Part shown: in pieces, positions 52,954-57,164 of the stretch
Layout of the letters: every line of letters begins with the position of its first letter
Numbering within the stretch: position 1 is the first letter of the stretch
Source: an uncultured Acetatifactor sp.
Lineage (GTDB): Bacteria; Bacillota; Clostridia; Lachnospirales; Lachnospiraceae
Reading direction: 5' to 3'
Assembly: GCA_910578185.1 (NCBI GenBank)
Contig: CAJTPN010000021.1
Location: forward strand, 1 to 57,164
DNA length: 57,164 bases
Notes under the pieces: model-generated
The model's input: the letters and a program-made list of their open reading frames with translations, nothing else
What the model was told of the DNA's origin: nothing
The model's database searches: none
Translations under genes and position numbers: made by a program

Positions 52954-53547
52954 ATGGACACAAAAGTATTCGGTGCATTTATAGCACAATGCCGTAAGGA
53001 AAAAAATATGACACAAGCGGATTTAGCTATGAAATTAAATGTCACCGATAAAGCTGTAAGTCGTTGGGAAAGAGGAATCGGTTTCCCAGATATTAACACA
53101 ATCGAACCATTGGCTTCAGCTTTAGAAATAAGCGTTCTGGAGCTTATAAAATCTGAACGAATCATATCAAATGAAGTAACAAAAGAAGAAGCAACAGGTG
53201 TTATTACCGATACCTTAAATGTTGTAAAACAACAACGTAGGCAGGAACGCAAAAATGTTCTTTGTATTTTAGGAGTTATAGCAGTAGTTATAATTTGGGT
53301 TTTATTTCTTGATAGTATGCACTGGCAAATGGACACCTTCATTTTTACGGGTATCAGTGTTGTTTTTCCATTATTTTGTGTATTTGGATTTCTTGCTTTA
53401 TTGGGGAATGGAATACGGCGGAAAATAATCGGGAAGCCATACGGTCAAACTTTAGCAATGGCAATGGCATTGTTGCTGCTACTCATTATTTTTATGGGAT
53501 TATTCTTCTTAATCGGGGCTTTGGGAATAGGTTCTGTTCCAAACTAA
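52954..53547 (+). CDS. XRE-family HTH regulator with a C-terminal membrane domain
   Basis: 197 aa; GGAGGTGAA upstream. Residues 5-62 form the XRE helix-turn-helix (FIAQCRKEKNMTQADLAMKLNVTDKAVSRWERGIGFPD). Three hydrophobic segments follow (about 101-118, 126-150 and 165-192), so the DNA-binding part would be tethered to the membrane. This layout is common in Firmicutes. Targets are unknown; autoregulation or control of the next small membrane gene is plausible. Confidence 0.88.
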   Translation: MDTKVFGAFIAQCRKEKNMTQADLAMKLNVTDKAVSRWERGIGFPDINTIEPLASALEISVLELIKSERIISNEVTKEEATGVITDTLNVVKQQRRQERKNVLCILGVIAVVIIWVLFLDSMHWQMDTFIFTGISVVFPLFCVFGFLALLGNGIRRKIIGKPYGQTLAMAMALLLLLIIFMGLFFLIGALGIGSVPN

Positions 53548-53584
53548 ACAATTACAACATGGTATCTGTAGAAAGGTGAAACTT

Positions 53585-53788
53585 ATGAAGAAGATTTTCG
53601 GAATAATATTATCAGTAATAGGAAGTATAATAGGATTGATTTTAAAAATAAAGGGTCAAGGTGAAGCGAATGGCCCAACTTCAATATTTATCGCTGGTAA
53701 AATTGGAGGTACTTCGGCAATTATAGGAATTTTTGTAGGTGTTATATTGATTATTGTTGGAGTTTCTATTACCGTAAGGAAAAAATAA
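53585..53788 (+). CDS. Small membrane protein with a GPTSIFIAGKIGG motif
   Basis: 67 aa from ATG 53585 with AAAGGTG upstream, 37 bases after the HTH gene, so co-transcribed. Two hydrophobic segments (FGIILSVIGSIIGLIL and AIIGIFVGVILIIVGVSI) flank GEANGPTSIFIAGKIGG. A similar GPTSIF block is found in beta subunits of Na+-translocating decarboxylases, and small proteins with only this part are known from Clostridia, where they are sometimes annotated as such. A pump role is impossible at this size; it may be a partner of the membrane-bound regulator. Confidence 0.7.
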   Translation: MKKIFGIILSVIGSIIGLILKIKGQGEANGPTSIFIAGKIGGTSAIIGIFVGVILIIVGVSITVRKK

Positions 53789-53996
53789 TTTATAGTTTTT
53801 CTGTTATTTGCCATAACTATTAAAATTGGTGCTTGCCACATATAGCGAAAGATAATCAAGGGGAGCATATCAGAATTTTCATTCGTTAAAGCGACAGCCC
53901 CTCTGAATTATAAAAAACAACTGCATACTTTGCAACGCGCTATGTGGGAGAAGGTGGGAATCACCTATGCCTTGCACAGAGGCATACAGAGCACAC

Positions 53997-54195
53997 ATCA
54001 TTTATACGTTCAATGGCTTTTGCAAGACCGTAATACGCTTTGCAGCTATTAATGCATGGCGTGACAGGCACAGACGGCAATTACTTTTTCCGGGATTATA
54101 CACAGCAGGAAATTGAGGAAATGTACGGACGCTGCCGGAGTACGACCGGGTATCAAATCCGCAGGACTTTACAGCTGTTGCATTGTGTCCCCATA
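53997..54195 (+). pseudogene. Relic of a mobile-element sigma-like helix-turn-helix factor
   Basis: One frame from 53997 reads YTFNGFCKTVIRFAAINAWRD, the N-terminal pattern of sigma-70-like factors in Firmicutes integrative elements. A second frame, from 54109, reads EIEEMYGRCRSTTGYQIRRTL, the C-terminal helix-turn-helix of the same kind of protein. The middle is deleted and the frames differ, so the gene is dead. Upstream (53900-54050) another fragment, YKKQLHTLQRAMWEKVGITYAL, has no assignment. Confidence 0.5.
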
Positions 54196-54210
54196 TTTTT
54201 GAAAAGGTTC

Positions 54211-54265
54211 TTGACAAATGTGTCTACACAATGTAGTCTGTATATGAGACTACATTGTGTAGACA
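54211..54265 (+). promoter_or_regulatory. BlaI-type promoter/operator with a perfect 18-bp-arm palindrome
   Basis: TTGACA lies at 54211-54216. TGTCTACACAATGTAGTC (54221-54238) is repeated in exact inverse as GACTACATTGTGTAGACA (54248-54265) around a 9-nt centre. Each arm contains its own CTACA-3-TGTAG dyad, the pattern of BlaI/MecI boxes, so two repressor dimers could bind side by side. Confidence 0.85.
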
Positions 54266-54278
54266 GGAGGCTGTATTT

Positions 54279-54638
54279 ATGGCAGAAATTCAATTAGGGG
54301 CTGTAGAGGCTCGTTTTGCGGACATCATCTGGGAGCGAGAACCGGTGACATCCGCCGATCTTACTAAGCTGGCTGCGGCAAAGCTCACCTGGAAACGGAC
54401 AACAACACACACGGTGCTGCATCGGCTTTGCGACAAGGGCCTGTTTCAAAACAATAACGGCGTGGTGACTTCTCTTATATCCCGACAAGAGTTCTATGCC
54501 CGCCATAGCAAGAAGTATGTGGATGAAACCTTTGCGGGTTCGCTCCCCGCTTTTCTTGCCGCGTTTACCAGTGAAAAGAAGTTAACAGCCGAGGAAATTA
54601 CCGAGATTCGTGAACTGATCGAAAAGGCAGGTGAATGA
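54279..54638 (+). CDS. BlaI/MecI/CopY-family transcriptional repressor
   Basis: 119 aa from ATG 54279 (AGGAGG upstream, overlapping the operator end). Winged-helix pattern: VEARFADIIWEREPVTSADLTKLAAAKLTWKRTTTHTVLHRLCDKGLFQ, the DNA-binding part of BlaI repressors, followed by the short dimerisation part (KYVDETFAGSLPAFLAAFTSEKKLTAEEITEIRELIEKA). It is followed immediately by an M56 protease gene, so the pair resembles BlaI-BlaR1. It probably represses its own operon through the palindrome upstream. Confidence 0.93.
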   Translation: MAEIQLGAVEARFADIIWEREPVTSADLTKLAAAKLTWKRTTTHTVLHRLCDKGLFQNNNGVVTSLISRQEFYARHSKKYVDETFAGSLPAFLAAFTSEKKLTAEEITEIRELIEKAGE

Positions 54639-54639
54639 T

Positions 54640-56205
54640 ATGGGTGATTTATTCCTGAAAACTCTGAACATGAGCATTGCCGCAAGTTGGTTGATTCTGG
54701 CGGTTATACTCCTTCGGTTCGTACTGAAAAATGCGCCGAAGTGGATCGTCATTCTTTTGTGGGGTATTGTCGGTCTGCGATTGGTGATTCCCTTCTCCTT
54801 CGAGAGCGCATTGAGCCTGATCCCCAGCGCCGAGACCTTCAATGCCCATAACATCCAATATGAAACACCCGCTATCAGCAGCGGTATCCCCATTTTAAAC
54901 AATGCGGTCAATCCCGTCCTGGGTGAGATCTTTGCGACGAATCCGACTGACAGCGTCAACCCACTTTATGTCTGGACGTTTATTGTGTCGGTAATCTGGT
55001 TCATCGGTATCGCCGCAATGCTGCTATATGCTGTTATCAGTTATGTGCGGGTACGTCGGAGCGTTTCGGAAAGAGTACCCTATGAAGGAAACATCTTTCT
55101 GTGCGACCATGTAAAGTCTCCGTTTATCCTGGGGCTGGTTCGACCCAAAATCTATTTGCCTTCCAACATGGAACCGATAGCCATGGAACCGATAATTGCC
55201 CACGAAAAGGCGCATTTGGCAAGACGCGACCACTGGTGGAAACTTATGGGCTTTCTGATCCTGACGATTTACTGGTTCAATCCCCTGTGCTGGATCGGCT
55301 ATGTGCTGCTTTGCCGGGACATTGAGCTGGCCTGTGATGAGAAGGTAATCCGGCAGATGGATTTGGATGGAAAGAAACAGTATTCTACCGCCCTGCTGGA
55401 GTGCAGTACTGGGCGGCGGCTGGTAACAATTTGCCCACTGGCCTTTGGCGAAATCGGGGTAAAAGAACGAATAAAAAATGTATTGAATTATAAAAAACCG
55501 ACAGTTTGGGTCATCGTTATGGCTGTCATTGCCTGTGCGGTGGTAACGGTGTGCTTTGCGACGAACCCAGTGACAGCAGAACCCAGCACCCCAAACGCGG
55601 AGCGTCCAACTTTGATCATGAACGGCGATGCCTATGTCAACCCATATATGCCAGTATCCAGCTTACCCTATGGCTACCAGTCTGCCGGGAAGCTGACAGA
55701 AGAACAGGCAAACAATACAGGACTTATGGGCATCGAGTATTTCATTCATCCATCCGGAACAGAGGATTTTTATACCTATCAGGAGTGCGGAACCCCCATT
55801 AATCTCAATACGGTGGACTCCGAAAAACGTCAATGGGCCTATATGCGCTGGATACTGGTAAAGAATGATGGGATTGAAAACCGGAAATTGACCCTTGACG
55901 ATGTAGTCATGTTGTCGCAAAAGGGAGACGCGCTGACCTGGTCGGATTTTGAGCGATATCAGGGACAGGATATTGGCTCAGGGCTGTATATCATGCGCTA
56001 CGAAATTGATGAGCTGTTTGATGTCCTGGTTGGTGGTTTTCCAAAGAAGACGCCCATGTATATCTATCTGAGAGTCAATAATGAGGCAGATGATAGAATT
56101 GATATCCGTACAGAGAATGTTTCCACATTCATCGAGACACACAGAAATGATGTGCTAAAGGACATTGAAGCAAAATCCGATGACAGCGGCAAACCCGCAC
56201 CATAG
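54640..56205 (+). CDS. M56 (BlaR1-type) membrane peptidase with a non-PBP sensor domain
   Basis: 521 aa from ATG 54640, one base after the repressor stop. Membrane segments lie near residues 10-30, 32-52, 110-132 and 205-228, with a further one near 290-310. The zinc motif HEKAH (His188, Glu189, His192) and the downstream ELACDEKV (third ligand) are intact. The outer C-terminal ~190 residues (PYMPVSSLPYGYQSAGKLTEEQ...) lack the SxxK and KTG motifs of the penicillin-binding sensor of BlaR1, so the signal is not a beta-lactam bound in the usual way. On signal, the peptidase should cut the BlaI-type repressor. No resistance gene is seen next to it. Confidence 0.9.
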   Translation: MGDLFLKTLNMSIAASWLILAVILLRFVLKNAPKWIVILLWGIVGLRLVIPFSFESALSLIPSAETFNAHNIQYETPAISSGIPILNNAVNPVLGEIFATNPTDSVNPLYVWTFIVSVIWFIGIAAMLLYAVISYVRVRRSVSERVPYEGNIFLCDHVKSPFILGLVRPKIYLPSNMEPIAMEPIIAHEKAHLARRDHWWKLMGFLILTIYWFNPLCWIGYVLLCRDIELACDEKVIRQMDLDGKKQYSTALLECSTGRRLVTICPLAFGEIGVKERIKNVLNYKKPTVWVIVMAVIACAVVTVCFATNPVTAEPSTPNAERPTLIMNGDAYVNPYMPVSSLPYGYQSAGKLTEEQANNTGLMGIEYFIHPSGTEDFYTYQECGTPINLNTVDSEKRQWAYMRWILVKNDGIENRKLTLDDVVMLSQKGDALTWSDFERYQGQDIGSGLYIMRYEIDELFDVLVGGFPKKTPMYIYLRVNNEADDRIDIRTENVSTFIETHRNDVLKDIEAKSDDSGKPAP

Positions 56206-56322
56206 GAACCTGATTTGTCAACTCTTTCTGACGAAAAGACCTCAATTTGTCAGGCAATTATGGGGCATAGCAAGTCTTCCAACTCACAAAATTACGATGT
56301 AGCCTGTTGCAGCTTCATCACA

Positions 56323-56688
56323 TTAGAGACGCTCTCTGGCACACCGTTGGCGGGAATGTTTCAAATACTCTATCACATTACCTTTGCTTTCGGATGAAAC
56401 ATTCCCATTCATCCTCCAAAATGATATTTCCTCCAAAATTTTTCTCTTTTTACCATAGTGAAGTTGTGGCAAATTTTCATAAATATTCCCATCAATTTTT
56501 CTTTGATTGTCTCTTGCATCCATTAACATCTCACAGCATCTTTCATATAATTCCATCTTGCTTTCTGGCAATTGTTCATTGTTTAAATAATTTAATGCAC
56601 AAATCATGGGTAACCGCCAAATAATGATGCGGTCAGATATAAAATTACCCCAGCCCTTTGCGAGTTGGAGTAATTCACTATAATTCAC
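56323..56688 (-). pseudogene. Fragment of a NACHT-type STAND NTPase
   Basis: About 121 codons with the conserved region after the P-loop domain of NACHT proteins: LPMICALNYLNNEQLPESKMELYERCCEMLMDARDNQRKI and KRKILEEISFWRMNGNVSSE. Normal proteins of this type have 700 or more residues, with the P-loop upstream and sensor repeats downstream; both are absent. Its upstream end coincides with the end of the IS66 transposase frame (overlap of 4 bases), which suggests that insertion or a deletion next to it removed the rest. The start codon is GTG without a ribosome site. Not expected to be functional. Confidence 0.7.
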
Positions 56689-57164
56689 ATGCGATTTTTG
56701 ATAGATTGGAGTTTTTCACTCCAGGGTGCAAGCTCTGCCAGCTGATCATCTCTCATCTCTTTCGTTGGACCATGCTCCAGCAGAAATTTCAGATATCCGT
56801 AAATGTTCAGATCGTGCGCCTTTGCCATCTCAACCATTGTATAGACTACAGCACTGGCATTGGCTCCTTCTACAGAATCACTGAACAGCCAGTTCTTCCT
56901 GCCGACCGCAAACGGACGGAGCGCGTTCTCACTGAGATTGTTTGTGTAGCTGCAACGGCCATCCTCCTGATAAGTCTGTGCTGTTTCCCGCCGGTTAAGG
57001 ACATAATTCACCGCTTTATCCATGCGGGTATTCCGGACTGGCTTTTGCTGCTCAAGCCACGACCAGAAAGCCTCCAGAACAGGTTTTTCCTTCTCGAGAC
57101 GCAGCTGCTTACGCTTTTCATAATCACCGGGATATTTTTTGTTAATGGAATCCTCAATGGCAAA
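56685..57164 (-). CDS. tnpC: IS66-family transposase, C-terminal part
   Basis: Open to the window edge, so only the last ~159 residues are present. The sequence matches the C-terminal DDE region of IS66 TnpC: FAIEDSINKKYPGDYEKR, YTNNLSENALRPFAVGRKNWLFSDS and ASAVVYTMVEMAKAHDLNIYGYLKFLLE, where the Glu of NLSENALRP is the third catalytic residue. No terminal inverted repeat of the family could be identified between the stop codon and 56500, so the element may be truncated on this side. TnpA and TnpB would lie outside the window. Confidence 0.9.
   Translation of the reverse strand, partial: FAIEDSINKKYPGDYEKRKQLRLEKEKPVLEAFWSWLEQQKPVRNTRMDKAVNYVLNRRETAQTYQEDGRCSYTNNLSENALRPFAVGRKNWLFSDSVEGANASAVVYTMVEMAKAHDLNIYGYLKFLLEHGPTKEMRDDQLAELAPWSEKLQSIKNRM

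Noticed and set aside
54640..56205. Assignment as beta-lactam sensor BlaR1
   Set aside because: The outer domain lacks SxxK and KTG motifs, and no beta-lactamase or PBP gene is adjacent.

Overview
The window looks like a chromosome segment of a gut-type Firmicute, most likely a member of the Lachnospiraceae (Clostridia). The reasons are strong AGGAGG-type ribosome binding sites, a DUF3048/YerB-like lipoprotein, a cell-wall-binding-repeat surface protein, a stand-alone FakA C-terminal domain protein, an IS66 element and a BlaI/M56 pair. This is a judgement from protein families and sequence style, not from a database search. No rRNA gene, tRNA gene or CRISPR array was seen.

Region 1 (1-18.8 kb, + strand) is an exopolysaccharide/capsule cluster. 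It holds the end of a priming sugar-phosphate transferase, a Wzz-like chain-length protein with a degenerate kinase-like tail, a polymerase-like membrane protein with a large outer domain, UDP-glucose 6-dehydrogenase, an epimerase/reductase, five glycosyltransferases, an EpsG-type polymerase candidate, a polysaccharide deacetylase-like enzyme, a Wzx-type flippase and three hexapeptide acyltransferases plus the wreck of a fourth. A flavin reductase with its own promoter and a strong terminator closes the region. Together these genes would build a lipid-linked repeat unit that probably contains uronic acid and acetyl groups, flip it, polymerise it and control its length.

Region 2 (18.8-30.2 kb, mostly - strand) holds a DUF3810 membrane metallopeptidase-like gene overlapping a MATE exporter, a DUF3048 lipoprotein, a large SGNH esterase lipoprotein, a small EamA transporter and a secreted cell-wall-binding-repeat protein. 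On the + strand are a FakA-C domain protein and a HipA-like kinase gene split by a frameshift.

Region 3 (30.2-44.5 kb) is a maltodextrin/starch operon on the - strand, read malE-malF-malG-pullulanase-amylomaltase-GH133 debranching enzyme-HAD hydrolase-GH31 alpha-glucosidase. A divergent LacI-family regulator sits across a 680-bp AT-rich control region. Imported alpha-glucans would be debranched, disproportionated and hydrolysed to glucose.

Region 4 (44.5-57.2 kb) is an accessory, defence-like island. It contains a metallophosphoesterase-STAND NTPase gene split by one base in a G6 tract, a methyltransferase whose start appears to be ACG, a GNAT plus GmrSD-like (DUF262/DUF1524) operon under a dyad operator, an AlkZ-like DNA glycosylase, an HTH-membrane regulator, a relic of a mobile-element sigma-like factor, a BlaI repressor with an exact 18-bp-arm palindrome and its M56 partner, a NACHT NTPase fragment and the end of an IS66 transposase. 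The split metallophosphoesterase-STAND gene is the best candidate for a new or poorly described system.
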